Assembly (NCBI GenBank): GCA_030746435.1 | Contig: JASLMV010000011.1 | Location: 1 to 64,000 of the forward strand | Source: Gammaproteobacteria bacterium | Lineage (GTDB): Bacteria > Pseudomonadota > Gammaproteobacteria > Steroidobacterales > GCA-2729495 | DNA: 64,000 bases | Reading direction: 5' to 3' | Shown here: piece after piece, positions 1 to 7,298 of the stretch | Layout: every line of letters begins with the position of its first letter | Position numbering within the stretch: position 1 is the first letter of the stretch | Position numbers and translations under genes: made by a program | Notes under the pieces: generated by a model | What the model saw: only the letters and a program-made list of their open reading frames with translations | Database searches by the model: none | What the model was told of the DNA's origin: nothing

Positions 1-1000
1 CGTGATAGACCTTGGCCAGCGAATCGGTCAGGCGTCTGGTTGCATCCTGAACGCTGACCGGCGCGGTTAGCGGCGAGCGCCCGGAGGCTGCCGCGCGTTG
101 CAGTTGATACGCAATGGTGTCATCCATGCGGTCTAGCTGTTCCCGGATCGGTCTGGCTTGGTCTTCAGGCAACGAACCGGTGGCGTTGGCGCGCAAAACT
201 GCCAGCGGTGTTTTCAGGCTGTGCGCAAGGTCGGCCAGTGCATCGCGGTAACGGTTCGTGCGCGCACGGTTGCTGGTAAGCATTGCGTTCAGGTTGTCAG
301 TCAGCGGCCGCAGTTCGCGCGGGTAATCCCCGGACAGTTCTTCGTGCTCGCCCGCTTCGACCCGGTGCACTTCGTCGGCAACCTTACGCAGCGGCTTCAT
401 CAACCAGATCAACAGTATCGCCTGCAGTAACAGTAAAAATATTGCAGCTCCGCCGAGCCAGAACTGCAGCGTGTTCCTGAAGGTTGCGACCGCGGTATCG
501 ACAAGTGCCGCGTCTTCAGCGGCATGGAATATAAGCGGATACTCACCGCCGGATTCAAGTTCCCAGATCAGTGGATAGGACAGCGTGTGAATCGCGACAC
601 CGTCTTCGCTCATTATTTTTCCTGCAACCGGTTGTCCCAGGATACCCGTAGCCGGATAGACAAGCGTTGCGATGAGGCTCGACTCCGAGCGCCACAGGAT
701 TGTGCCATTGGCATCGGTGATCGCTGCCAGCGCGCCTGAATCCGGCACCGACAGGGCGGGATCGGGTAAGGACAGCGGCATTGTCACAGCGCCGCTTTCC
801 TGCAGGCTTGCCGTGCCCATAAGCATATAAATACGTGCCTGCAGGCGCCCCTTGCTGGCCTCCATCGCGCTGTCGCGAAACGCGCGGTCGAGCGCAAGTC
901 CGGCCAGCAACATGAATGCGACAACGACGACCGTGCCGGCCATCAGCGCGCGTAGTTGCATGGACCATGCGTTGCGGTGTTGTGTGTGTTTGTCAGCCAT
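1..1000 (-). CDS. PhoQ-like sensor histidine kinase (partial, runs off the left edge)
   Basis: Inner-membrane sensor kinase that would phosphorylate the response regulator encoded just upstream. The frame is open from an ATG at 1000 to the window edge (333 codons). Seen: a first hydrophobic segment at about residues 17-37, a periplasmic stretch to about 178, a second membrane segment near 180-200, a HAMP-like linker, and the dimerisation/phosphoacceptor motif LADLAHSLKTPL with His260. The ATP-binding domain would lie outside the window. The start overlaps the end of the response-regulator gene by 8 bases, so the two are translationally coupled. The layout with a mid-size periplasmic sensor resembles PhoQ, but the signal (Mg2+, peptides, pH) cannot be read from the sequence. 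Confidence 0.9.
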   Translation of the reverse strand, partial: MADKHTQHRNAWSMQLRALMAGTVVVVAFMLLAGLALDRAFRDSAMEASKGRLQARIYMLMGTASLQESGAVTMPLSLPDPALSVPDSGALAAITDANGTILWRSESSLIATLVYPATGILGQPVAGKIMSEDGVAIHTLSYPLIWELESGGEYPLIFHAAEDAALVDTAVATFRNTLQFWLGGAAIFLLLLQAILLIWLMKPLRKVADEVHRVEAGEHEELSGDYPRELRPLTDNLNAMLTSNRARTNRYRDALADLAHSLKTPLAVLRANATGSLPEDQARPIREQLDRMDDTIAYQLQRAAASGRSPLTAPVSVQDATRRLTDSLAKVYH

Positions 1001-1670
1001 GTTCCGGACGGAATCGGTAACCGCGCCCGCGCAGGGTTTCGATAGGTTGTGCCTTCTGGTCAGGATCGAGCTTGCGGCGCAAACGGCCTACCAGCACTTC
1101 AAGCACATTACTGTCGCGGTCCGTTTCCTCGTCGTAGAGGTGTTCGGCGAGTTGGGTTTTGGAAATAACCTCACCCGAATGCAGCATCAGGTATTGCAGC
1201 AACTTGTATTCAAACGCGGTCAGCTCAATTTCCTCATTATCCAGGCTGACGCGCTGACTCGTGGTGTCGAGCACGATCGAGTGCGCTTCGAGCAATGTGC
1301 TCGCGACGCCGCTGGAGCGTCTGACTAGCGCCTTGAGGCGTGCAATGACTTCCTCCATGTGGAACGGTTTCACAAGATAATCATCGGCACCGGTTTCCAG
1401 GCCGTTGACCTTTTCGTTCCAGCTGCCACGCGCGGTCAGTATCAGTACCGGAAAAGTCCGCCCGGCGTCGCGCCACCGGCGGAGCACTTCAAGCCCGTCA
1501 ATATCGGGCAGGCCGAGGTCCAGGATCGCGACATCCACAGGGTACTCGTTACCCATGTAAAGGCCTTCCTCGCCGGTGGGAGCCGCATCGACTGCGTTAC
1601 CGGCCTCGCGTAGCGAAGCAAGCAACTGCTCACGGAGTGCGGGCTCATCCTCGACTATAAGTATGCGCAT
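993..1670 (-). CDS. OmpR/PhoP-family response regulator
   Basis: Two-domain DNA-binding response regulator, 225 residues, the usual length for the OmpR/PhoP family. The receiver domain covers about residues 1-115, with the acidic pair E7/D8, phosphoacceptor D51 in ILDLGLPDIDG and a conserved Lys in DDYLVKPF. The winged-helix domain follows and ends in the typical LRGRGYRFRP hairpin. It lies 22 bases downstream of a PepSY gene and overlaps the sensor kinase gene. The PhoP subgroup is favoured by overall similarity and by the neighbouring promoters, which carry PhoP-box-like direct repeats. The exact orthology is an inference. Confidence 0.95.
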   Translation of the reverse strand: MRILIVEDEPALREQLLASLREAGNAVDAAPTGEEGLYMGNEYPVDVAILDLGLPDIDGLEVLRRWRDAGRTFPVLILTARGSWNEKVNGLETGADDYLVKPFHMEEVIARLKALVRRSSGVASTLLEAHSIVLDTTSQRVSLDNEEIELTAFEYKLLQYLMLHSGEVISKTQLAEHLYDEETDRDSNVLEVLVGRLRRKLDPDQKAQPIETLRGRGYRFRPEHG

Positions 1671-1692
1671 AGTGGTTATCCGGCCGGCTTTG

Positions 1693-1986
1693 TTATTTCA
1701 GCTTGCCTGTGCGCGCATCGATGCGGAGCGTGCGGACCCGTTCACCCTTTAGCAGCACTTTGACGCGGTATTGTCTGCCCTTGCGTTCCACGCTCAGGAC
1801 CCGGCCCCCGGTTGCGTTTTTGGCAATGGAGGCGGCTTTATCACGTGAAATATATTCAGGCCTGGCAATAAACCGGTCAGCGTTATTGCCACGGGATGCT
1901 CCGGATCCCGCATACATCGGCATGGAAGCAAGAGACACAGCCAGAACCACGATGAGTGATGCCAGTCTGTGTCTCTTGATATGCAT
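1693..1986 (-). CDS. Secreted PepSY-domain protein
   Basis: Small exported protein of 97 residues. A signal peptide is evident (MHIKRHRL, then a hydrophobic core ending SMPMYAG), followed by a single PepSY domain from about residue 45: ISRDKAASIAKNATGGRVLSVE, then alternating strands ending in RIDARTGKLK. PepSY domains are periplasmic and often modulate or inhibit partners; small PepSY genes commonly precede PhoP/Q-like systems. Here it is 22 bases upstream of the response regulator and in the same direction, so it is probably part of the signalling operon and may tune the kinase's sensor domain. That role is inferred from context only. Confidence 0.85.
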   Translation of the reverse strand: MHIKRHRLASLIVVLAVSLASMPMYAGSGASRGNNADRFIARPEYISRDKAASIAKNATGGRVLSVERKGRQYRVKVLLKGERVRTLRIDARTGKLK

Positions 1987-2048
1987 ATCGATCTATACCC
2001 GTGTAGGAAGCACTGCCGTAACTGCCGACCCGTTCCGGCATGGTCTTA

Positions 2049-2615
2049 TTATATGGCAGCCGGTTCTACCAGCACATGAAGGCGGATGTAATTGCCCGGC
2101 GCTTCCCGGGTGTAGGCCACGAACTGGCGACCGCCGTATTCGTACGTCACCCGGAAGCCATCTGCACGTTCTTCTTCGTGCGTGACCTGCTCAATCTCGC
2201 AGACCTGCTCATAAGACACCTGGCTTGGGCCGCGGTGGCTGTTCTGATAAGCGACATCCCGGCCGATTGAAGCGCCGAGCAGCATGCCGGCTGCGGTCAT
2301 GAGTTTCTTGCCGCTACCGCCGCCAAACTTGTTGCCGAAGGCGCCGCCGAGAATACCGCCGACCACTTTCGGCGTATTCGATTCGTAACCACGTGCCTGG
2401 TAGTGGACCGGTTCGTTCCAGCACACTTCCTGCGGTGTAGTGATTTGCACGATACGTGTCAGTGGCTCCACGTTCAGCACTTTTGCATTAACCGAAAATT
2501 GTTCACTTTCCGGCGAATAAGTCCCGACCGGCTTGTGCCCGGCATAGGAGGTGCCGGCCAAAGCCAGGAGACTACCCAAAGTCACGATCGTCCTGATCAA
2601 AGTCAGCTTGTTCAT
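2049..2615 (-). CDS. Glycine-zipper 2TM domain envelope protein
   Basis: Exported protein of 188 residues. The ATG at 2615 is chosen because GAGGAG lies 5 bases upstream and it begins a good signal peptide (MNKLTLIRTIVTLGSLLALAGTSYAG). The centre (about residues 85-125) is a glycine-zipper pair, VVGGILGGAFGNKFGGGSGK followed by AAGMLLGASIGRD, as in SlyB/OsmB-like proteins that insert in the outer envelope. The C-terminal part is charged and contains VTYEYGGRQF and a closing LHVLVEP strand. It stands 62 bases upstream of the PepSY-phoP-phoQ-like genes. SlyB-type proteins are classic PhoP targets, and a PhoP-box-like promoter is seen upstream. No lipobox was found. Confidence 0.85.
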   Translation of the reverse strand: MNKLTLIRTIVTLGSLLALAGTSYAGHKPVGTYSPESEQFSVNAKVLNVEPLTRIVQITTPQEVCWNEPVHYQARGYESNTPKVVGGILGGAFGNKFGGGSGKKLMTAAGMLLGASIGRDVAYQNSHRGPSQVSYEQVCEIEQVTHEEERADGFRVTYEYGGRQFVAYTREAPGNYIRLHVLVEPAAI

Positions 2616-2665
2616 GTCAGCTCCTCTCGGCGTTGTGCCGAATTCGTTAACAACCCTGATACAAC

Positions 2666-2704
2666 GTTCAGGATGGCTTGCAGCGTACACAGCGCATCCT
2701 GAAC
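2666..2704. repeat. 10-bp perfect inverted repeat between divergent genes
   Basis: GTTCAGGATG at 2666-2675 is mirrored by CATCCTGAAC at 2695-2704 with a 19-base spacer. The right arm contains one of the PhoP-like half sites, so this may be part of the same regulatory array. No function can be assigned from sequence alone. Confidence 0.6.
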
Positions 2705-2715
2705 CAAAGCTGAAC
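2682..2715 (-). promoter_or_regulatory. Candidate PhoP-type box and -10 for the glycine-zipper gene
   Basis: On the minus strand two GTTCA half sites (2715-2711 and 2704-2700) are repeated with an 11-base period, reading TGTTCA-N5-GGTTCA. After exactly 12 bases comes TACGCT (2687-2682), a possible -10. PhoP boxes are direct repeats of (T/G)GTTTA-N5-(T/G)GTTTA placed 12 bases upstream of the -10, so the geometry matches, with C in place of T at one position. The predicted 5' leader would be about 60 bases. Confidence 0.55.
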
Positions 2716-2779
2716 ATGAAAAATTGCTGTAAAAACAATATCATATATATATTTAGTGATTGTGATGATGTTTCCTGCC

Positions 2780-2813
2780 GTTAAGCCTCCGTTCAGCATG
2801 GGTTGCGTATTCT
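2780..2813 (+). promoter_or_regulatory. Candidate PhoP-type box and -10 for the His/Arg-rich protein
   Basis: GTTAA at 2780 and GTTCA at 2791 are spaced 11 bases apart (CGTTAA-N5-CGTTCA). TATTCT at 2808-2813 follows 12 bases after the box. The same 11 + 12 geometry occurs in the divergent promoter at 2682-2715, so the two genes are probably co-regulated by the adjacent response regulator. Confidence 0.55.
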
Positions 2814-2859
2814 TTGCACGAGCCCTGGGTAAGGGCGGTGGAGACACAGGAGACTTGCG

Positions 2860-3378
2860 ATGAACAGCACACGTGCAATATTGATGTCGACGGTAATCGC
2901 GCTTATGGGTTTGTCGTTTACGGTCGATGCCCGTGCCGACGACAATGACCGCAAGCGGTACCGAGACCGGCAGCACCAGGGGTCCGATCACGGCGACCGG
3001 CGACATTCCCGGCATGGGCGTCGCGACCGTGACAAGGCACATAAACGCCACCGCAGGCATGACTCAGACCGGCGCAATCACCGGCGTGGCAAGTACCGCG
3101 CGCATCGTCGCGATCACAATAGTCATCGCCGTGCGCATCGTCGGGATCATCGCCGGGGCCACTATCGTCATAACCGTCATAACCGCCATAAGCATCATAA
3201 CCGTCATCACCGGGATCATCGCCGCGCCTGGCGCGGATCGCCTTTCTTGGGACACGGTTACGGTAACGATGCCTACGCTTACTCACCGAGCGGGCACCTG
3301 AGCCTGTGGCCCGGCGGCTACGGGTTGAGCCTTTACGACGACGGTTTCGGAATCAGCATCTATGATGACTGGTATTGA
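2860..3378 (+). CDS. Secreted His/Arg-rich protein of unknown function
   Basis: I do not recognise a family. The 172-residue protein begins after a clear ribosome site (ACAGGAG, 7 bases before ATG) with a signal peptide ending near DARAD. Residues about 28-125 are almost entirely H, R, D, K, N and G, in short repeating units such as RRDH and HRRAHRRDHRRGH, and RHNRHNRHKHHNRHHRDHR. The last ~45 residues change to Gly/Tyr/Ser/Leu-rich strands, GGYGLSLYDDGFGISIYDD. Composition suggests binding of metals or of polyanions such as lipopolysaccharide in the envelope, which would suit a PhoP-like regulon; this is inference. A good intrinsic terminator follows. Overlapping ORFs in other frames lack signal peptide and ribosome site. 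Confidence 0.75.
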   Translation: MNSTRAILMSTVIALMGLSFTVDARADDNDRKRYRDRQHQGSDHGDRRHSRHGRRDRDKAHKRHRRHDSDRRNHRRGKYRAHRRDHNSHRRAHRRDHRRGHYRHNRHNRHKHHNRHHRDHRRAWRGSPFLGHGYGNDAYAYSPSGHLSLWPGGYGLSLYDDGFGISIYDDWY

Positions 3379-3408
3379 TACCGGCATTTCCTTATTTGTC
3401 GCACAGGG

Positions 3409-3435
3409 GCCTGCTTTTGCAGGCTCTTTTCTTTT
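3409..3435 (+). terminator. Intrinsic terminator after the His/Arg-rich gene
   Basis: GCCTGC-TTTT-GCAGGC (3409-3424) followed by TCTTTTCTTTT. It lies 30 bases after the stop codon and separates this gene from convergent smpB. Confidence 0.85.
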
Positions 3436-3521
3436 GCCGGGTACAGGGGAATGCCGTAAAGCATTTTCTGATCGAAAATACCTGCATTTTTTCTACACAA
3501 TATATTGTTATCTAGTTGATT

Positions 3522-4004
3522 TTATTGACTTTTAGATTTCAGGATACGGGCCTGCTGCCTTTTCCAGTCCCGGTCCTTGGCATCGGCGCGCTTGTCATGC
3601 TGTTTCTTGCCCTTGGCCAGACCGAGCCGCAACTTGGCCCTGCCCTTGTTCCAGTAAAGTGACAGGGGTACCAGCGTATAGCCCTTGCGGTCGACGGCGC
3701 CGGTGAGCCGGTCCAGTTCGAAGCGATTCAGGAGCAATTTGCGGGTACGGGTGGGGTCGGGGTTCACGTGCGTCGAGGCGGTAGGCAATGGTGAAATATG
3801 GCAGCCAATCAGAAATGCTTCGCCGTTTTTCAAGATTGCATAGGCTTCGGCCAGGTTCGCCTTGCCCGCGCGCATGCTTTTTACTTCCCAGCCTTCCAGG
3901 CTCAGGCCGGCCTCAAGGTGTTCCTCGATATGGTAGTCATGCCGCGCCTTGCGGTTATCCGCAATCGTGGCATCACTCGATTTCGACTTACGTGGTTTTG
4001 CCAT
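3522..4004 (-). CDS. smpB: SsrA-binding protein SmpB
   Basis: tmRNA partner in trans-translation; delivers SsrA RNA to stalled ribosomes. The start at 4004 gives [10 protein letters not shown] and 160 residues, the normal SmpB length; the longer reading frame upstream runs antisense into the transporter promoter and is rejected. Seen: [23 protein letters not shown], the conserved [14 protein letters not shown], the GCHISPL strand, and the basic C-terminal tail [20 protein letters not shown] that enters the mRNA channel. Its usual neighbours in gammaproteobacteria, ratA and bamE, lie close by, here separated by a transporter gene. The ssrA RNA gene itself was not found in the window. Confidence 0.97.
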   Translation of the reverse strand: MAKPRKSKSSDATIADNRKARHDYHIEEHLEAGLSLEGWEVKSMRAGKANLAEAYAILKNGEAFLIGCHISPLPTASTHVNPDPTRTRKLLLNRFELDRLTGAVDRKGYTLVPLSLYWNKGRAKLRLGLAKGKKQHDKRADAKDRDWKRQQARILKSKSQ

Positions 4005-4080
4005 CGTGGCGACATTGTATTGCATGCGAGCCACGCGTCCGCATCCCTGTAACAAGAGATTGCGATTCTGTGGTCGTAGT

Positions 4081-4109
4081 TGTTGTTCGCGACGCGACTT
4101 TACGCCACA
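4081..4109 (+). promoter_or_regulatory. Possible sigma-70 promoter for the symporter gene
   Basis: TTGTTC (4081-4086), a 17-base spacer and CACAAT (4104-4109), 34 bases before the ATG at 4144. Only partial matches to consensus. Confidence 0.35.
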
Positions 4110-4143
4110 ATCCCGACGTGTTTGCTTCGCGGTGAAAGCAACA

Positions 4144-5544
4144 ATGGCCCAAACAGATAATGGCAACGGCGGGCGCAGTTCGCTGCACGGATTCTGGTCC
4201 TCCCGGCTCGCCTTTATTCTCGCCGTTACCGGTTCCGCAGTCGGGCTGGGTAATATCTGGAAGTTTCCCTATGTAGCGGGTGAGAATGGCGGTGGCGCCT
4301 TCGTGCTCGTTTACCTCCTGTGCGTATTTGGTATCGGCCTGCCGATCATGATGTCGGAAGTGCTGCTGGGCAGGCGCGGGCGGCGCAACCCGGTGGCGTC
4401 GATGGCACTGCTGGGCGAAGAAGAGGGCGGCACGCGTTCCTGGAGCCTTATCGGGTTGTCGGGTGTGGTTGCCGGTTTCCTGATCCTGTCGTTCTACAGC
4501 GTGATCGCCGGCTGGGTGTTCGCCTACATATTCAAATCGGCCGCCGGCGATTTCGCAGGTGCCGATGCAGAAACCGTCAAGATGCTGGTCCAGTCACTTG
4601 AAGGAAGCTGGGTCGTGACCGGCGCATGGCATACCGTGTTCATGGCGCTTACCGTGTTCTTCGTTGCGCGGGGCGTTGAACGGGGACTTGAGGTAGCGGT
4701 TACGCTCATGGTACCCGCACTGATTGTCATCCTTGTGTTGCTTTTAGGCTATTCGATGACGTCGGGTGAGTTCGAAATGGGTGTGCGCTTCCTGTTCGAA
4801 CCCGATTTTTCGAGACTGTCGGCCGCCTCGGTGCTCGCCGCGATGGGGCAGGCGTTCTTTACGCTCAGTATCGGTATGGGTTGTGTGATGGCCTACGGCG
4901 CGTATTTACCACAGGAAACGTCTATTCCGGGCACGGCTTTTGCCGTCGTGTGCGCCGATACGGCGATTGCGTTGCTGAGCGGCCTGGTTATTTTTCCGAT
5001 CGTGTTTGCGAGCGGGCTCGACCCGACGGCGGGCCCTGAACTTATCTTCCAGGCGCTGCCCCTGTCTTTCGGCAACATGCCCTTCGGAACCTTCTTCGGC
5101 ACCCTGTTTTTTCTCCTGGTCGGGTTCGCTGCGCTAACCTCTGCGATCAGCCTGATGGAACCCGCAGTGGCCTGGGCTGTCGAGACATTTTCGGTCACCC
5201 GTGCCCGGGCATCGGTCTCGATTGGTTTGATTATCTGGGCGCTGGGCTTCCTGAGCGTATTGTCTTTCAACGCACTCAGTGATTTCACGTTCTGGCAGGG
5301 GACCTTCCTCGACAACCTCGATTACCTGACCAGCAATATCATGCTGCCCCTCGGCGGGCTGCTGATTACGGTGTTCTGCGGCTGGGTGATGTGCCGCAAC
5401 GGGAGTGCGGCGGAACTCGACGTGGGTACGGGCACAATTTACCAAGCCTGGTATTTTCTCACTCGCTTTGTCGCGCCGCTGGCGGTTGTACTTGTATTCC
5501 TGAATGCGGTCGGCCTGCTCGACTGGTTCTTCGAGCTGCTCTGA
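4144..5544 (+). CDS. Sodium:neurotransmitter symporter family (NSS) transporter
   Basis: Inner-membrane Na+-coupled symporter of the LeuT/SNF fold, 466 residues with about 11-12 hydrophobic helices. The diagnostic first helix is present: [27 protein letters not shown], holding the unwound GLGN segment that binds Na+ and substrate in LeuT (the motif is split here as [13 protein letters not shown] and [11 protein letters not shown]). Substrate is probably an amino acid or amine but cannot be read. ATG at 4144 is chosen because the upstream extension is antisense to smpB. It sits between smpB and ratA, which are normally direct neighbours, and ends 15 bases before ratA, so it may share its transcript. 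Confidence 0.9.
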   Translation: MAQTDNGNGGRSSLHGFWSSRLAFILAVTGSAVGLGNIWKFPYVAGENGGGAFVLVYLLCVFGIGLPIMMSEVLLGRRGRRNPVASMALLGEEEGGTRSWSLIGLSGVVAGFLILSFYSVIAGWVFAYIFKSAAGDFAGADAETVKMLVQSLEGSWVVTGAWHTVFMALTVFFVARGVERGLEVAVTLMVPALIVILVLLLGYSMTSGEFEMGVRFLFEPDFSRLSAASVLAAMGQAFFTLSIGMGCVMAYGAYLPQETSIPGTAFAVVCADTAIALLSGLVIFPIVFASGLDPTAGPELIFQALPLSFGNMPFGTFFGTLFFLLVGFAALTSAISLMEPAVAWAVETFSVTRARASVSIGLIIWALGFLSVLSFNALSDFTFWQGTFLDNLDYLTSNIMLPLGGLLITVFCGWVMCRNGSAAELDVGTGTIYQAWYFLTRFVAPLAVVLVFLNAVGLLDWFFELL

Positions 5545-5559
5545 TAACCTGTTGTCCTG

Positions 5560-5994
5560 ATGCGAATCGTAGACCGAAATGCTTTGGTTCCCTATAGCGC
5601 GGACGCAATGTATGCGCTTGTCGACGATGTAGAGAGTTATCCTGAATTTCTGCCCTGGTGTACGGCCGCTGAACTTGTGAGTCGCGATGCGGGCGAGCTG
5701 GTGGCAGGGTTGACGATTGGCTATGGCGCTCTGAACAGCCGGTTCACGACCCGTAACAAGCTCAGTCCCCCGGAGCAAATGACCATGGAACTGCTTGATG
5801 GTCCCTTTAGTTCACTGGAGGGTGTGTGGAGTTTTACGCAGCTCGGGGAGCAGGGGTGCGAAGTAAAACTGCGTGTTGAGTTTGTGTTCTCCAGTGCAGT
5901 TCAGGATGCGCTCTTCGGCAGTACTTTCGAGCGTATCTGTAACGAGTTAATCGATGCATTTATCCGGCGCGCACACGATTTGTATGAAGGATAA
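5560..5994 (+). CDS. ratA: RatA / Coq10-like START-domain protein
   Basis: Small START/polyketide-cyclase-fold protein of 144 residues. RatA was described in E. coli as a toxin blocking 70S ribosome assembly; the family also includes the ubiquinone-binding Coq10 proteins, so a quinone role is an alternative. Seen: MRIVDRNALVPYSADAMYAL, VDDVESYPEFLPWC (the family signature), GPFSSLEGVW and a final FIRRAHDLY helix. Its normal partner gene rnfH should follow directly. Here only a remnant of it is seen, 18 bases downstream, so the pair seems broken. Confidence 0.9.
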   Translation: MRIVDRNALVPYSADAMYALVDDVESYPEFLPWCTAAELVSRDAGELVAGLTIGYGALNSRFTTRNKLSPPEQMTMELLDGPFSSLEGVWSFTQLGEQGCEVKLRVEFVFSSAVQDALFGSTFERICNELIDAFIRRAHDLYEG

Positions 5995-6012
5995 GAAAAG
6001 TATCCGGCATCG

Positions 6013-6120
6013 ATGAAGAATTTCCGGAGCTCGATATACAGACCCCTGGCAAACAATCCCCGCGAACACAGGCGTGAACTGGCGGCACGTGGTGAAAGCG
6101 CCGGTAAGAATACCGATTAG
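6013..6120 (+). pseudogene. rnfH: Remnant of rnfH (C-terminal 35 codons only)
   Basis: A 35-codon frame, MKNFRSSIYRPLANN then PREHRRELAARG, starting at an ATG 18 bases after ratA. RnfH proteins (about 90-100 residues, ubiquitin-like fold) end in a conserved R-x-x-IYRPL-x-x-(D/N)P-(K/R)-E-x-RR-x-x-AA pattern, which matches here, and rnfH normally follows ratA. The N-terminal two thirds are absent: the frame upstream runs straight into the ratA stop. The remnant's stop overlaps the end of convergent bamE. It could be a deletion scar or, less likely, a tiny functional peptide. Confidence 0.6.
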
Positions 6121-6452
6121 CTTGGTTTGACCTGCGCGTCCCGGTCGATCTTTGTAACGATATTGTCGTCGAACCAGACGATCAGCCAGCGGCGTTCGGG
6201 GTCATCGCTGCGGCCTGCCCTGAAGTAGTAAACATAGTCCCAGCGATCGTTACGAAACGGGTCCGATACAACAGGTGTCCCCAACAGAAAGCGCACCTGG
6301 TTGCGGGTCATGCCAACTTTTACGGCCTCGATGTCTTTGGGTTCGAGCTTGTTGCCTTGCTGAACATCAATTTCATAAACACAGGCGCTGGCCGCACAAA
6401 GCAAAAATGCGGCAAAGAGGTTGAGCCAGGTTGTATGTTGTATCGATGGCAT
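6117..6452 (-). CDS. bamE: Outer-membrane assembly lipoprotein BamE
   Basis: Lipoprotein subunit of the BAM complex that inserts beta-barrel proteins in the outer membrane; 111 residues. A signal peptide ends in the lipobox AASAC with the acylated Cys near residue 24. The SmpA/OmlA domain is clear: KVGMTRNQVRFLLGTPVVSDPF, then the RWDYVYYF strand and a closing WLIVWFDDNIVTKID. It converges with the ratA/rnfH remnant and is divergent from fur, the usual position of bamE in this class. Confidence 0.95.
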   Translation of the reverse strand: MPSIQHTTWLNLFAAFLLCAASACVYEIDVQQGNKLEPKDIEAVKVGMTRNQVRFLLGTPVVSDPFRNDRWDYVYYFRAGRSDDPERRWLIVWFDDNIVTKIDRDAQVKPS

Positions 6453-6580
6453 GATCGTGTAACTTGCCCGGTTTTAAAGACGCTGGAGGCTTGTGTCATT
6501 CTGAAGGATAATCACCGCTTTCCGCGATAAGCACCAAATCCGCGGGCGAATAATAACCGAAAGCTGCAGCAGGACACAGT

Positions 6581-7000
6581 GTGAGCGAGCGACACAAAAG
6601 CGAGGATCTGCATGATGTCGGGCTGAAGGCGACTGCGGCCCGTATCCGGGTATTGCAGTTGCTGGAGCAAAACCCCGCCCGGCACCTCAGTGCCGACGAG
6701 GTCTACAGGCTGCTTATCGATTCCGGTGAGGATATTGGTCTTGCCACGGTTTACAGGGTGCTGTCGCAGTTTGAATCGGCCGGCCTGGTAACACGGCACA
6801 ATTTCGAAGAGGGGCGCTCTGTCTTCGAGCGCAGTTCAGCGGCCCATCACGACCACATGGTCTGCCTCGAAACGGGCAAGGTCGTGGAGTTCATAGACGA
6901 AGAAATCGAAAAGCTGCAGCGTGCGGTTGCTGCCAAACACGGTTATGAGATCGTCAGCCATAACCTTGTGTTGTTCGTAAAGCCAGAAAAGAATAAATAG
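6581..7000 (+). CDS. fur: Ferric uptake regulator Fur
   Basis: Fe2+-responsive dimeric repressor of iron acquisition, 139 residues from a GTG start. The winged-helix N-terminal domain holds GLKATAARIRVLQLLEQNP and the recognition helix region IGLATVYRVLSQFESAGLV. The metal-binding motif HHDHMVC is present (about residues 87-93). The CxxC pair of E. coli Fur is absent (CLETG) and there are no C-terminal cysteines, as in Pseudomonas Fur, so the structural Cys4 zinc site is missing. It is divergent from bamE. No convincing 19-bp Fur box was seen upstream. Confidence 0.96.
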   Translation: MSERHKSEDLHDVGLKATAARIRVLQLLEQNPARHLSADEVYRLLIDSGEDIGLATVYRVLSQFESAGLVTRHNFEEGRSVFERSSAAHHDHMVCLETGKVVEFIDEEIEKLQRAVAAKHGYEIVSHNLVLFVKPEKNK

Positions 7001-7029
7001 GCAGCAGGAACGGCGTTAATATATTGCCT

Positions 7030-7244
7030 GTAGGAGTCGCCTTTAAATGACGAGCAGCTTTCAGGACTTGCGCGGCCAGTCCTGAAAGATCTCCTCGGAA
7101 TTTATGTCGCCAATGCATCGCATTGGTCGACTTCTGTCGATATTGTAAGGTCTTGAGGAATGGGCCTTGTGTCGCTGCGCGACTACTAAAAATCTGCGTG
7201 TGCGAATACACGCAAATTCGGTTCGCGGCTAAAGCCGCTCCTAC
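7030..7244. repeat. Hairpin-stacked intergenic block with REP-like ends (fur-recN)
   Basis: This 298-base gap between convergent fur and recN has no credible gene. It holds perfect hairpins in series: an 11-bp stem with 9-base loop at 7058-7087, a 7-bp stem with 3-base loop at 7110-7126, a 5-bp stem at 7171-7183, a 7-bp stem with 6-base loop at 7195-7214, and a REP unit at 7223-7244. The left end starts GTAGGAG (7030) and the right end is CTCCTAC (7244), so the outer ends are inverted. The left unit looks like a decayed REP. It may be a composite REP/BIME, a mini-transposon relic or a structured 3' UTR. Confidence 0.6.
7223..7244 (-). repeat. REP element
   Basis: On the minus strand it reads GTAGGAG followed by the palindrome CGGCTTTAGCCG and CGA, nearly identical to the two units at 13948-14014. 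A GTAG/GGAG head plus GC-rich palindrome is the classic REP plan. Confidence 0.75.
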
Positions 7245-7298
7245 AACCGGAATCCGGAGATAGCCGCTAAAAACGAGAGTTTCAAGCGATATATTGAG

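Noticed and set aside
2927..3301. A 124-codon ORF rich in Thr, Ile and Ala overlapping the His/Arg-rich gene
   Set aside because: Out-of-frame reading of the CAY/CGN repeats. It lacks the ribosome site and signal peptide that the 172-residue frame has.
3949..4143. N-terminal extension of the symporter by 65 codons
   Set aside because: It is antisense to the 5' end of smpB and has no counterpart in the NSS family; the ATG at 4144 starts the conserved region at normal distance.
6453..6580. A Fur box in the bamE-fur promoter gap
   Set aside because: Only scattered GATAA-like pieces around 6508-6530; the match to the 19-bp consensus is too poor to claim autoregulation.
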